NCBI GenBank assembly: GCA_021324335.1
Contig: JAJPJH010000028.1
Span: forward strand, 1 to 64,000
DNA: 64,000 nucleotides
Direction of reading: 5' to 3'
Origin: Gammaproteobacteria bacterium
GTDB taxonomy: Bacteria; Pseudomonadota; Gammaproteobacteria; DSM-16500
The translations under genes and the position numbers were made by a program. Positions 47,505-54,877 of this stretch are shown in pieces; position 1 is the first letter of the stretch, and each line of letters begins with the position of its first letter. Below the pieces are notes generated by a model, which searched no databases, had not been told where the DNA came from, and saw only the letters and a program-made list of their open reading frames with translations.

Positions 47505-48472
47505 TGTTTCTCCCACTTCCAAGCATGTTCAATAATGGTGGCAAGCTCAGGATAACGCGGCTTCCAACCTAATTCCTGTTGAATTAAACGAGAATCCGCT
47601 ACTAATTTGGCAGGATCCCCTGGGCGACGGGCGGAATCTATCACCTGAATGGCCTGCCCTGTGACTTGCCTGGCAGTATCGATCACTTGCTGGACCGAAT
47701 ACCCTTGACCATTACCTAAATTATACTGCCGACTGCTTCCGCCAGCGAGTAGGTGTTGCATTGCTAATAAGTGGGCATCGCATAAGTCCATGATGTGGAT
47801 GTAATCGCGGATACAAGTACCATCTAAGGTAGGGTAATCGCGACCGTAGACTTCCATGTGAGGACGTTGGCCCAAGGCAGTTTGCAAGGCAATAGGAATC
47901 AAATGACTGGCATTAGCAGTGCGGTAGCCGGTACGACCTGCTGGATCTGCGCCTGCAGCATTAAAATAGCGTAAGCAAACGGACTTGATGCCGTAGGCAG
48001 TATCGAGGTCCTGTAGCAATTGTTCACACATTAATTTGGAAGCGCCGTAGGGATTGAGAGGTTGTTTAGGGTGATTTTCATCGGCTGGGGTGTAATGCGG
48101 TTCACCGAAAATAGCGGCGGTAGAGGAAAAAATAAAATGGTTTATGCCATGTTGTTTCATGGTATGGAGTAAAGTGAGCGTATTGAAGAAATTATTTTGA
48201 TAATATTTTTCTGGTTTTTTGACCGACTCTCCTACTTCGATAAAGGCTGCAAAATGCATGACGATATCAAATTGGGTGGCTCTAAGTAGTTGATTTAACT
48301 TATCTGCATCCCCAATGCTGAAGCGGTGTAAGGGAACGCCTGGCGGCATGAACGATTCCATGCCTGTAGATAAATCATCTACCACCACGGGATGGTAGCC
48401 TGCTTCGAGTAGCTTTAACACCATATGAGAGCCAATATAGCCAGCTCCGCCAGTGATGAGGATGTTAGTCAA
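47483..48472 (-). CDS. galE: UDP-glucose 4-epimerase
   Basis: A 329-residue extended short-chain dehydrogenase. GGAGYIGSHMVLKLLEAG binds NAD; DDLSTGMESF, HFAAFIEVGESVKKPEKYY, SSTAAIFGEP and the catalytic YGASK follow, with RYFNAAGADP, IRDYIHIMDL and YNLGNGQGYSV further on. It converts UDP-glucose to UDP-galactose. Immediately upstream of, and overlapping, the initiating transferase gene, so both belong to one operon. Confidence 0.95.
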   Translation of the reverse strand: MTNILITGGAGYIGSHMVLKLLEAGYHPVVVDDLSTGMESFMPPGVPLHRFSIGDADKLNQLLRATQFDIVMHFAAFIEVGESVKKPEKYYQNNFFNTLTLLHTMKQHGINHFIFSSTAAIFGEPHYTPADENHPKQPLNPYGASKLMCEQLLQDLDTAYGIKSVCLRYFNAAGADPAGRTGYRTANASHLIPIALQTALGQRPHMEVYGRDYPTLDGTCIRDYIHIMDLCDAHLLAMQHLLAGGSSRQYNLGNGQGYSVQQVIDTARQVTGQAIQVIDSARRPGDPAKLVADSRLIQQELGWKPRYPELATIIEHAWKWEKQCYRAGC

Positions 48473-48509
48473 AGGGATTTCTCCTGCCAGTAAATCTCTT
48501 TAGGGGGCT

Positions 48510-48683
48510 AATCATACACTATTATTTGAGGAAAAATTAGGTGGTTGGGATGAGTTTGTAATATTGAATTTTCATCGTCCTACACGCGCCGAGGCATCTA
48601 ATAAGCTTAAAGAACTTCGTAAACATGCACGTATCGGCAATGTCATTTCACCCATAGATGAAGAGTGGGATGTCGAAAAATGA
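48510..48683 (+). pseudogene. Remnant of a Phd/VapB-type antitoxin
   Basis: An open frame without a start codon ends at TGA 48681–48683. Its last part reads RPTRAEASNKLKELRKHARIGNVISPIDEEWDVEK, the conserved C-terminal pattern of antitoxins paired with PIN-domain toxins (ARIGNVISPI…EW). The DNA-binding N-terminus is missing. The stop overlaps the ATG of the truncated toxin as ATGA. It lies in the 523-base stretch between galE and the first PAS-LuxR gene. Confidence 0.65.
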
Positions 48684-48844
48684 TTATCCTTGACACATGC
48701 GCCATTATTTATGATGCATTAAACCCTAAACAACTTAGTAAAGCAGCAAAGCATTGTATTGAACAATATGAAAAAGAAAATGCACTTTACAAGGAAAACC
48801 CGACGCACCGTGATTTTCTACGGTATTTTTTTGATTTAATTTAA
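48680..48844 (+). pseudogene. Truncated VapC-like PIN-domain toxin
   Basis: The frame begins MIILDTCAIIYDAL, the PIN-domain first strand with its catalytic aspartate (D5), and continues PKQLSKAAKHCIEQYEKENALY as in VapC toxins. After about 40 residues the family similarity stops and the frame ends at TAA 48842 (54 codons against about 130 in an intact toxin). The other three acidic active-site residues are absent, so it is inactive. The break coincides with the first of the five palindromes. Confidence 0.7.
48807..48824. promoter_or_regulatory. TACCGTA-type palindrome, copy 1
   Basis: ACCGTG-N6-TACGGT, the same 18-bp geometry as four other copies with one mismatch in the left arm. It lies about 170 bases before the start of the PAS-LuxR/SemiSWEET operon, at the break point of the truncated VapC gene. 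It is followed on the plus strand by a seven-T run, so a weak terminator is an alternative reading. Confidence 0.55.
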
Positions 48845-48995
48845 CACAGAATATCGCCTTTTGATTGTGCTTAGATCTAAGTAATAAGCGTGTTACGTTG
48901 AAAATATTTTCCTTAAAACAATAGGTTATATTAAAGCAAAAAAATTGCATGATATACAGCTTATAGGTATAATTGTACAAAATATAAACAAGCAT

Positions 48996-49634
48996 ATGAT
49001 TATGAACGAGAAGTTTCAGGTTGCATTTGACAGTCTTTGCCAGCTGCCACATCGCATGCATCTTTATCTTACGGATACAGAGCATAGGATATTACATTTA
49101 AATGATTTACAACTATCTATTGTAGAAAAACTGTGTGGCGCTATAAGTTTAAAGGATTTACAAGGGTTATCTGTTACTGATGTTTATTGCCAAAATTATC
49201 CGCATGCAATGCGCATATGCCAGCAAAACGAAACTATTTTACAATCTGGTCAACCTCACCAATCAATAGATCATGTGGTTATTCCTAATCACGTAGCTTT
49301 AACGTTGCAGACTACAAAATTACCTTATTACGATAGTGATGGCAAAATGAGAGGTGTATTTGGCATTTCTTATTACGAACGCGAGATTAATCTTGCAAAA
49401 GCAAAAGAATATAATTTAACTGTCCGTGAATTAGATTGCATAGATTGGACGTTAATGGATAAAACCGCGAAAGAAATAGCAAACATTTTAAATATTTCGG
49501 CTCGCACTATAGAAGATTATCTGAATAATATTAGACATAAATTAAATTGCCAAACAAAATTAGAATTAATAAAAAAAGTAAAGAGCATGGATATTATTAA
49601 ACGTTATTTATTGCCTATTAGTCCAAAGAGATAA
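48996..49634 (+). CDS. PAS-like/LuxR-type HTH transcriptional regulator 1
   Basis: About 212 residues. The N-terminal half has a PAS-like sensor outline (LPHRMHLYLTDTEHRILHLND … YYDSDGKMRGVFGISYYER). The C-terminus carries a LuxR/GerE helix–turn–helix (LTVRELDCIDWTLMDKTAKEIANILNISARTIEDYLNNIRHKLNC), with the typical AKEIA and SxRTIEDYLxxIRxKL helices. Such PAS–HTH proteins are abundant in Legionellales. The start is uncertain: ATGs at 48996 and 49002 and a TTG at 48945 lack a strong ribosome-binding site. It leads a three-gene operon with a SemiSWEET gene three bases downstream. Confidence 0.88.
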   Translation: MIMNEKFQVAFDSLCQLPHRMHLYLTDTEHRILHLNDLQLSIVEKLCGAISLKDLQGLSVTDVYCQNYPHAMRICQQNETILQSGQPHQSIDHVVIPNHVALTLQTTKLPYYDSDGKMRGVFGISYYEREINLAKAKEYNLTVRELDCIDWTLMDKTAKEIANILNISARTIEDYLNNIRHKLNCQTKLELIKKVKSMDIIKRYLLPISPKR

Positions 49635-49637
49635 GTT

Positions 49638-49931
49638 ATGAGTGAGATATTGAGAAACTGGAAAAATTTATCGGAAGTTATTTTTTTTCTTAGCATGGTA
49701 GCAAATGCTGCGTTATTCATTCCCCAAGCGATTAAGCTCTATCAGCTAAAAGATTCCAGAGAAGTATCGCTTATCACTTTTTTAGGATTTATCATCATCC
49801 AAGTATTTACCGCTTTGCATGCTTATTTAATTGGGGACAGATTGTTATTCACGGGAATGTTATTAGCAATGACATCTTGTGGTGCGGTAATTTATCTTGC
49901 GGTTTTATATAGGTTACGTAATCGATGGTAA
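49638..49931 (+). CDS. SemiSWEET/PQ-loop-type small transporter
   Basis: A 97-residue protein with three hydrophobic helices and the PQ-loop motif in helix 1 (LSMVANAALFIPQAIKLYQLKDSREVSLITFLGFI). This matches SemiSWEETs, which dimerise to form a sugar-conducting pore in the inner membrane. It is sandwiched between two PAS-LuxR regulators, three bases after the first and overlapping the second by seven. The arrangement suggests that solute entry and sensing are linked, but the solute is unknown. Confidence 0.83.
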   Translation: MSEILRNWKNLSEVIFFLSMVANAALFIPQAIKLYQLKDSREVSLITFLGFIIIQVFTALHAYLIGDRLLFTGMLLAMTSCGAVIYLAVLYRLRNRW

Positions 49932-50545
49932 ATTTAAATGAATTTAATATTACGAGCTTAATTGAATTTCCTTGTCATATTTTTCACAAAGACAAAAAAG
50001 GGATATTTCGGGAATGTAATGATTATTTAGCAAAAGATGCTGGATTTACCAAAGGATCTGACTTGATTGGTCTGACAGATTTTGATTTAAGCTGGAAAAA
50101 TGAAGCGCCCGTTATGCGGTTGCATGATCAATGTGTATTGACAGAAAGAAAATCTCTAGCCGTGGTAGAAAAAGGATTAGTTAATGAGGGAACGATAAAA
50201 GTATCCAGTTATAAAATGCCTTTATGCTGTAATGGTAAAATCATTGGGATATTTGGAATAGGATTTGTATATCACCGAAAAGATTCTTTGGTTGGAGCAA
50301 TCAATTTAACTCAACGACAGATGGATTGTTTGTATTACCTGACGACAGGAATGACAGCCAAAGAAATCGCCCAAAGATTAACCTTATCCAAAAGAACTGT
50401 TGAGGATTACATTCATACACTTAAATGTAAGCTCAAGTGTAATAATAAATCAGAACTCATTCAAAAAGCCTTGAGTTATGATTTTATCAGAACAAAATTA
50501 TTTTTTACCCCTCTTTTATCTCAAATCCAGTTTTGGTGTAGGTAA
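49925..50545 (+). CDS. PAS/LuxR-type HTH transcriptional regulator 2
   Basis: A 206-residue protein. PAS-like features are CHIFHKDKKGIFRECNDYLAKDAGFTKGSDLIGLTDFDLSW and VSSYKMPLCCNGKIIGIFGIGFVY. The C-terminal HTH is LTQRQMDCLYYLTTGMTAKEIAQRLTLSKRTVEDYIHTLKCKLKCNNKSELIQKAL, a complete LuxR/GerE domain. It overlaps the SemiSWEET gene by seven bases. Its 3' end overlaps the small convergent gene at 50516 by 30 bases. Confidence 0.91.
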   Translation: MVNLNEFNITSLIEFPCHIFHKDKKGIFRECNDYLAKDAGFTKGSDLIGLTDFDLSWKNEAPVMRLHDQCVLTERKSLAVVEKGLVNEGTIKVSSYKMPLCCNGKIIGIFGIGFVYHRKDSLVGAINLTQRQMDCLYYLTTGMTAKEIAQRLTLSKRTVEDYIHTLKCKLKCNNKSELIQKALSYDFIRTKLFFTPLLSQIQFWCR

Positions 50546-50785
50546 TTCAGATTGTTCTAAGTCAGCTTTCTCTTTTTCTGCCAAATCATGAACCACATCA
50601 TACCCCTCAGGCTCAAATTTTAAAACACCTTCTACCTGTGCGCCAGGTTTATGCTCATCAATAAGTTCTCCTAAAAACAAATAAGCATGCTTGTCATCTA
50701 AACAAGTGACTTGAACCCAGTCATCTTCTTCAAACTCTTTATCCTCCCGTTTGACATTCTCATAAAAAAACTTATCGTCATACAT
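50516..50785 (-). CDS. Hypothetical small acidic protein
   Basis: An 89-residue, strongly acidic cytosolic protein (DDKFFYENVKREDKEFEEDDWVQVTCLDDKHAYLFLGELIDEH). No signal peptide and no recognised domain. The strand-rich middle (WVQVTC…AYLFLGEL…VEGVLKFEPEGYDVV) could form a small beta barrel. Its 3' end overlaps the PAS-LuxR 2 gene. It is on the same strand as the secreted-protein genes upstream but 67 bp apart from them. Confidence 0.65.
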   Translation of the reverse strand: MYDDKFFYENVKREDKEFEEDDWVQVTCLDDKHAYLFLGELIDEHKPGAQVEGVLKFEPEGYDVVHDLAEKEKADLEQSELPTPKLDLR

Positions 50786-50852
50786 AAAATCCTTAATAGA
50801 AATGAAATGTTGAATTTTGGTGAAAGAATAAAATTAAGGACATTTAGTAGTT

Positions 50853-51278
50853 TCATATCTTACGAATCTCTTCAAGACTAGTATAATCACCATTTTTGGC
50901 GCCAAACCAGGTAGTTTTTAATTCTTTCTCTCTATTATCAATTCGATCCATTAAACAATCTCTAATATCACTAAAAGCCCATCTACAATCCGCATCTCGC
51001 ATTTTAATCCATGCTTTTTGCGCCTCTTTTAATGCAGCTTGCTGTTTTTTATCTAATTGACTCATGATTTTCTGATAAGTTTCATTCAGTTTATCATCTG
51101 AATCAGCAAGCTCTGCATTGCGTGTATCTGTCTCTGCATTTTCACCTGGGTTAGCATGAGCCTCAGCAATAACCTTAGCAGGATCTGGCCGGTTATCATT
51201 CACTATCAATGCCGAAGCAGCAGTAGATATAATCGGAAGTAAACATGTTAGGATAAAAATAATTATTTTTTTATTCAT
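50853..51278 (-). CDS. LprI-like (DUF1311) exported protein
   Basis: About 141 residues with a Sec signal peptide (NKKIIIFILTCLLPIISTAASA). The mature part shows the DUF1311/LprI pattern: AELADSDDKLNETYQKIMSQLDKKQQAALKEAQKAWIKMRDADCRWAF, then DCLMDRIDNREKELK, with the paired cysteines. Family members in the periplasm include lysozyme-inhibitor-like proteins. The ATG at 51278 is preferred over 51290 because it gives a compact signal-peptide n-region. It is the last gene of a three-gene run of exported proteins. Confidence 0.85.
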   Translation of the reverse strand: MNKKIIIFILTCLLPIISTAASALIVNDNRPDPAKVIAEAHANPGENAETDTRNAELADSDDKLNETYQKIMSQLDKKQQAALKEAQKAWIKMRDADCRWAFSDIRDCLMDRIDNREKELKTTWFGAKNGDYTSLEEIRKI

Positions 51279-51296
51279 ATAATGCCTCATAGAAAA

Positions 51297-51611
51297 TCAA
51301 TTACGCCCACTACTTAGCTGAGAACAAACACCCGTCGAATTTTGTTTAATAAAACAATAGCCATCTGGCCCACAATCAGAATCAGAAGAACATGCAGGCA
51401 CAAGATGAGGCGTGGGGGAATTATCATGATAGAGTGGATGGCCAGCTTGATCTCTTTGTATCATACAAATGCCACTGGATCTATTGTCTTCCGGTGCAAC
51501 ACATCGTTTTTCAGATTCACAGTCGTTATCATTAAAACAGGATGCAGCGAAGGCTGCACCTTGCATGAAAAAAAGAACTGCGAATAACCCTAAGTACTTT
51601 GTTTTACCCAT
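51297..51611 (-). CDS. Exported Cys-rich repeat protein, paralogue 1
   Basis: A 104-residue precursor with a Sec signal peptide ending at about AAFA (residue 22). The mature 80 residues contain eight cysteines in two similar blocks: SCFNDNDCESEKRCV…SGICM and ACSSDSDCGPDGYCF…TGVCS, i.e. C-x5-C-x5-C-x(10–14)-C twice. Such spacing suggests four disulphides. No function can be assigned. The next gene upstream is its paralogue. Confidence 0.82.
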   Translation of the reverse strand: MGKTKYLGLFAVLFFMQGAAFAASCFNDNDCESEKRCVAPEDNRSSGICMIQRDQAGHPLYHDNSPTPHLVPACSSDSDCGPDGYCFIKQNSTGVCSQLSSGRN

Positions 51612-51631
51612 TATAAAATTACCTTAAATCA

Positions 51632-51943
51632 TTAATCAGCGCTTAAATTAGAACAAAAACCATGCAGCGGATCGTTCCTTTTAATACATGTTCCGCCACC
51701 GCTGCAATCAGAGTCCCTAAAGCAGCTGGGCACGATATGCGGCCGGGAGGCATTATCATGGCCCAAAGGAGAGCCAAATTTATCCGTGAGCACCGTGCAA
51801 GTACCCGATACATCCGTTGAACCTTCAGGCATAACGCAATGCTGGTCATAGGGACACTCCAAATCCTCGTTACATTCTTTAGCAAAGGCAGCTGTTTGCA
51901 ATAAAAAAATAGCTGTGAAAATCATGATGAGCTTTGATTTCAT
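51632..51943 (-). CDS. Exported Cys-rich repeat protein, paralogue 2
   Basis: About 103 residues with a signal peptide (KSKLIMIFTAIFLLQTAAFA) and two Cys blocks: ECNEDLECPYDQHCV…SGTCT and SCFRDSDCSGGGTCI…GFCS. It shares HDN, PHxVPxC and DSDC elements with paralogue 1, so the pair arose by tandem duplication. First gene of the leftward exported-protein run. The palindrome at 52010–52027 lies 67 bases upstream of its start. Confidence 0.82.
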   Translation of the reverse strand: MKSKLIMIFTAIFLLQTAAFAKECNEDLECPYDQHCVMPEGSTDVSGTCTVLTDKFGSPLGHDNASRPHIVPSCFRDSDCSGGGTCIKRNDPLHGFCSNLSAD

Positions 51944-52009
51944 TATCAATTTCTCTTGTTAAATACCATAATAGTGGTCCAATTTTATTCAAGAAGCATG
52001 AAAAATAAT

Positions 52010-52027
52010 ACCGTATTTAACTACGGT
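52010..52027. promoter_or_regulatory. TACCGTA-type palindrome, copy 2
   Basis: ACCGTA-TTTAAC-TACGGT, a perfect six-bp dyad. It lies in the divergent gap between the Cys-rich genes (leftward) and the SPFH gene (rightward). No gene ends here, so this copy cannot simply be a terminator. Facing left, a TAAAAT -10-like hexamer follows about 21 bases on. Confidence 0.65.
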
Positions 52028-52309
52028 TTATTTGATTTCTTTTCACAAATAGAATGTTATTTTTTTGTTTAGAAAAATTACAAAATTATGAAAAAATTAA
52101 GAAATGGCAAAATAAGTGCCGCGAAACAAAAGATAATTTTATTTCGGGAAAAAATCCACAGCGTATCCCTTTTTCTAGCAGCTTTGATATTTTTCATTAA
52201 AAAAGGATCTATTTCTGCTTCTTTCTATTTTTTAATTTTAATAATTTTGATCAAAAATCTAGCCATGTTACTATTTTTTAATCTTACTAACATTTATTTA
52301 GGAGATTTT
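52028..52309 (+). other. Long 5' region of SPFH gene with in-frame hydrophobic upstream reading frame
   Basis: From an ATG at 52088 the frame is open and continuous with the SPFH gene. It encodes a basic start and hydrophobic stretches (SLFLAALIFFIKKGS, FYFLILIILIKNLAMLLFF). No ribosome-binding site precedes that ATG, whereas a very good one precedes 52310. Either this is untranslated leader or a weakly used N-terminal extension with two extra helices. Confidence 0.4.
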
Positions 52310-53224
52310 ATGCCAACACTTTACTGGGTTATCATAGGGATAACTGCTATCGTAGCCTATATCGTCCTTTTTAAGGGATTTTTTGTGGTCAACCAACAAG
52401 AAATTTCAGTGATAGAAAGATTCGGTCGTTTCAATCGAATTGCTAATGCAGGGTTAAATATTAAAATTCCTTTTATCGAATGGGTCAGAGGTAACGTGAC
52501 ATTACGGATATGCCAATTAGATGTTAAAGTTGAAACAAAGACAAAAGATAATGTCTTTGTAAAAACGATGGTTTCAGTCCAATATCGAGTGAAAGCAGAT
52601 AAAATTTTTGATGCTTTCTATAAACTTAAAATGCCTGAAGAACAAATTACTTCCTTTGTTTTTGATGTCGTTCGCGCAGAAGTGCCTAAAATGAATTTAG
52701 ATGATGTCTTTGAGAAAAAAGATAGTATTGCCAATGCTGTCAAGATGGAATTAACGGATACCATGCAAGAATTTGGTTATGAAATTGTCAAAGCATTAGT
52801 GACCGATATCGATCCGGATGCGAAAGTGAAAGTAGCGATGAATGAAATCAATGAACAACAGCGTCTTCGTATTGCTGCACAAGAGAAAGGTGAAGCTGAA
52901 AAAATTCTGAAGGTGAAGCAAGCAGAAGCTGAAGCAGAAAGCATGCGATTACAAGGTGAAGGGGTGGCTAATCAACGTAAAGCAATTATTCAAGGATTAG
53001 GTCAATCTATTGATGAATTTCAAAATACTATTCATGGTACAACTGCGCCAGATGTGATGAATATGATTTTGATGACACAGTATTATGAAACCCTTAAAGA
53101 AATTGGTGCTAAAAATAAAAGTACCAGTATTTTAATTCCACATACACCAGGCAACTTAAAAGATATTGCTGCACAATTTCGAGATGGGGTGATTGTTGGG
53201 AATTTGAGTAGCCAGAAGAGTTAA
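52310..53224 (+). CDS. Stomatin/prohibitin-like SPFH membrane protein
   Basis: A 304-residue protein with one N-terminal membrane helix (YWVIIGITAIVAYIVLFKGFFVV) and an SPFH domain (VNQQEISVIERFGRFNRIANAGLNIKIPFIEWVRGNVTLRICQLDVKVETKTKDNVFVKTMVSVQYRV). A charged coiled coil (EQQRLRIAAQEKGEAEKILKVKQAEAEAESMRLQGEG) leads to the C-terminal region. SPFH proteins form ring-like scaffolds and organise membrane proteases and lipid domains. It is close to the QmcA/HIR type. No NfeD partner is adjacent. AGGAG six bases before 52310 decides the start. Confidence 0.93.
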   Translation: MPTLYWVIIGITAIVAYIVLFKGFFVVNQQEISVIERFGRFNRIANAGLNIKIPFIEWVRGNVTLRICQLDVKVETKTKDNVFVKTMVSVQYRVKADKIFDAFYKLKMPEEQITSFVFDVVRAEVPKMNLDDVFEKKDSIANAVKMELTDTMQEFGYEIVKALVTDIDPDAKVKVAMNEINEQQRLRIAAQEKGEAEKILKVKQAEAEAESMRLQGEGVANQRKAIIQGLGQSIDEFQNTIHGTTAPDVMNMILMTQYYETLKEIGAKNKSTSILIPHTPGNLKDIAAQFRDGVIVGNLSSQKS

Positions 53225-53251
53225 TGGCACCAGGAGTTCATGAGAAAGAAT

Positions 53252-53269
53252 ACCGTATCTTTTTACGGT
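53252..53269. promoter_or_regulatory. TACCGTA-type palindrome, copy 3
   Basis: ACCGTA-TCTTTT-TACGGT, a perfect dyad 27 bases after the SPFH stop. A TATAAT hexamer starts 25 bases to its right (53294–53299), so the dyad would be centred near -45 relative to the start of the next gene's transcript, a typical activator position. A weak terminator for the SPFH gene is the alternative. Confidence 0.6.
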
Positions 53270-53340
53270 ATTCAGTTTTGTTTTTCTCACCTATATAATT
53301 TACTGTTTAGGCTATATCACGTGAAATGAGGAAAAATGAA

Positions 53341-53760
53341 ATGAAAAAAATAGCAATAATCGGCTCAATGATAAGTTTGTTAATGGCACACACAGCATTT
53401 GCTGAATCAACAGCTTTACTAATTAATAACAGCTTTAAAAAATTGCCCATCACAGTAGAATATGATTTATGTGATGAGTCTGTTTATCCAGACAAATGTC
53501 AAACTTATTCATCAACCATCCCTGCTCCCACTGCCACTAACATCTCTTATATCGAAGTACCATTAGCAAATGATAAGATGTATGTTTATGTTCATAAAAT
53601 GACAGAAATAGATGCCCAAGGAAAAACCATCGCTCAAAGTCAAGTCGACGGTACTTCTTGTGAAATGTATCAAGGTAGCGATGCAATCGCCTTCAATGAA
53701 TATGGCACTTCACATATTTTTTGTAATAGCTCATCTTCGCAAGCTATAGCCATTAAATAA
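53341..53760 (+). CDS. Hypothetical exported protein
   Basis: A 139-residue precursor with a clear Sec signal peptide (KKIAIIGSMISLLMAHTAFA). The mature part is strand-rich with four cysteines (YDLCDESVYPDKC; DGTSCEMY; HIFCNSS), suggesting a small disulphide-bonded beta domain. I do not recognise the family. The ATG at 53341 is preferred over 53326 because GAGG lies upstream and the signal peptide starts directly. Palindrome copy 3 and a TATAAT lie in front of it. Confidence 0.78.
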   Translation: MKKIAIIGSMISLLMAHTAFAESTALLINNSFKKLPITVEYDLCDESVYPDKCQTYSSTIPAPTATNISYIEVPLANDKMYVYVHKMTEIDAQGKTIAQSQVDGTSCEMYQGSDAIAFNEYGTSHIFCNSSSSQAIAIK

Positions 53761-53777
53761 ATATACTGCAAGGAATA

Positions 53778-54503
53778 TCAGAAATAATCGAGCGCTTTTT
53801 CGATTAATTCTGATTTCCTTGAGACACCCAATTTAAATTTTATATTTTCAATATAAGATTCCACCGTTCGCTTAGCTAATCCAATAATTTCCGCGGTTTC
53901 TCTTGCTGTTTTACCACGTACCATCAATTTTAGACATTCCATTTCTCGTTTAGATAAATAAACATTATCGATTTTCAATCGCGATGAAAGATTATGTTGA
54001 GAATACAAGGAAGATTGGGAAGGCATCATCAACCCTAACCCTACTAGCGCCATTAAAGATTCAGCAAGAGAATGCTCGCCTATCGCGATAGCACAACCAA
54101 AAATTCCAATGATTTTGCCATGATCGTCATACCAAGGCGCTCTAACTGCAAGTTGATTTTTGATCGGACCTTCAATAAGGTGAAGGTCATGTTCAGCAAT
54201 AAATATTTTATTTTTTAATAAACTTTCTTGATCATATTGAGTGATTAATTCAGCATTTGCTTTAGTAACAAAATCGGTTGCTCTTGCGCCAATGGCAGAG
54301 ATAGGTGAATCAAATCCGCAAGTTTTTGCACAGCTTTCGTTGATTTTTTGAAGAGTTAAATCCGTGTCGCAAAAGAATACATTGAATGGTAATTGCATGG
54401 CGCTAGCTAGAGGATAGGCCATATTTTTAGGGTGGGAGACTAATCTTACTCCATTGCCCCATCGTTCGATAAAGTCATCCTGATTGATGTGAGTTTGCAA
54501 CAT
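53778..54503 (-). CDS. PAS/LuxR-type HTH transcriptional regulator 3
   Basis: A 241-residue protein. PAS-like part: FNVFFCDTDLTLQKINESCAKTCGFDSPISAIGARATDFV … VRAPWYDDHGKIIGIFGCAIAIGE. C-terminal LuxR/GerE domain: LSKREMECLKLMVRGKTARETAEIIGLAKRTVESYIENIKFKLGVSRKSELIEKALDYF, with all canonical positions. It is the third such regulator within 5.5 kb and has the most conserved HTH. It is transcribed leftwards, facing the exported-protein gene. Confidence 0.93.
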   Translation of the reverse strand: MLQTHINQDDFIERWGNGVRLVSHPKNMAYPLASAMQLPFNVFFCDTDLTLQKINESCAKTCGFDSPISAIGARATDFVTKANAELITQYDQESLLKNKIFIAEHDLHLIEGPIKNQLAVRAPWYDDHGKIIGIFGCAIAIGEHSLAESLMALVGLGLMMPSQSSLYSQHNLSSRLKIDNVYLSKREMECLKLMVRGKTARETAEIIGLAKRTVESYIENIKFKLGVSRKSELIEKALDYF

Positions 54504-54719
54504 GTCACACTGCCTCTTTTGTTTTAAATCAATTATTTATAATTAAAAATCGGTTTTTGTTTGAAAATTATACAGTATTAAAAAATACTTGGGAAGGCTA
54601 TAGAGCAATAGAAAATCAGGGCGATTATCATTGAAACCAAATGAGGAAATTTATACGATTATGTACCGATTTATACTGTCTCGTTAATAACTCTCCTGTG
54701 TTTTAAGGAAAGATTATCG

Positions 54720-54866
54720 TTCCCATTTTACTGAATGGCACACAAGAAACCTCTCTTCCTTTTAATCCTGATGGCTCTAAACTGAGCAATATTTCCATTG
54801 ACACTTCACGCGATTAAAACCTACAATACGCTCAAATTTTATACTATAAAATCGACCTGTTATTTT
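54720..54866 (+). pseudogene. Degenerate gene tail, copy R1
   Basis: Part of the 374-base gap between PAS-LuxR 3 and the GT-C-like gene. In one frame it reads PILLNGTQETSLPFNPDGSKLSNISIDTSRD, then a stop, then NLQYAQILYYKIDLLF and TAA. The stretch from 54771 to 54851 aligns with 56441–56518 over its whole length with one three-base gap. It looks like the decayed 3' end of a gene that existed in two copies. The parent family is not recognised. The rest of 54504–54719 shows only a short AGTATT/AATACT dyad near 54570. Confidence 0.6.
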
Positions 54867-54877
54867 AAGGTATCGAT

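Noticed and set aside
48807-48824. Palindromes as ordinary transcription terminators
   Set aside because: Copies 1, 3 and 4 have some T-richness, but copy 2 follows no gene and copy 5 has no T-run; kept as an alternative only.
48735-49085. 116-codon minus-strand frame
   Set aside because: It crosses the vapC remnant, the intergenic gap and the PAS-LuxR start on the opposite strand and has no recognisable protein features.
52088-52309. Treating the hydrophobic upstream frame as the true N-terminus of the SPFH protein
   Set aside because: There is no ribosome-binding site at 52088, while AGGAG stands six bases before 52310, which matches the usual SPFH start.
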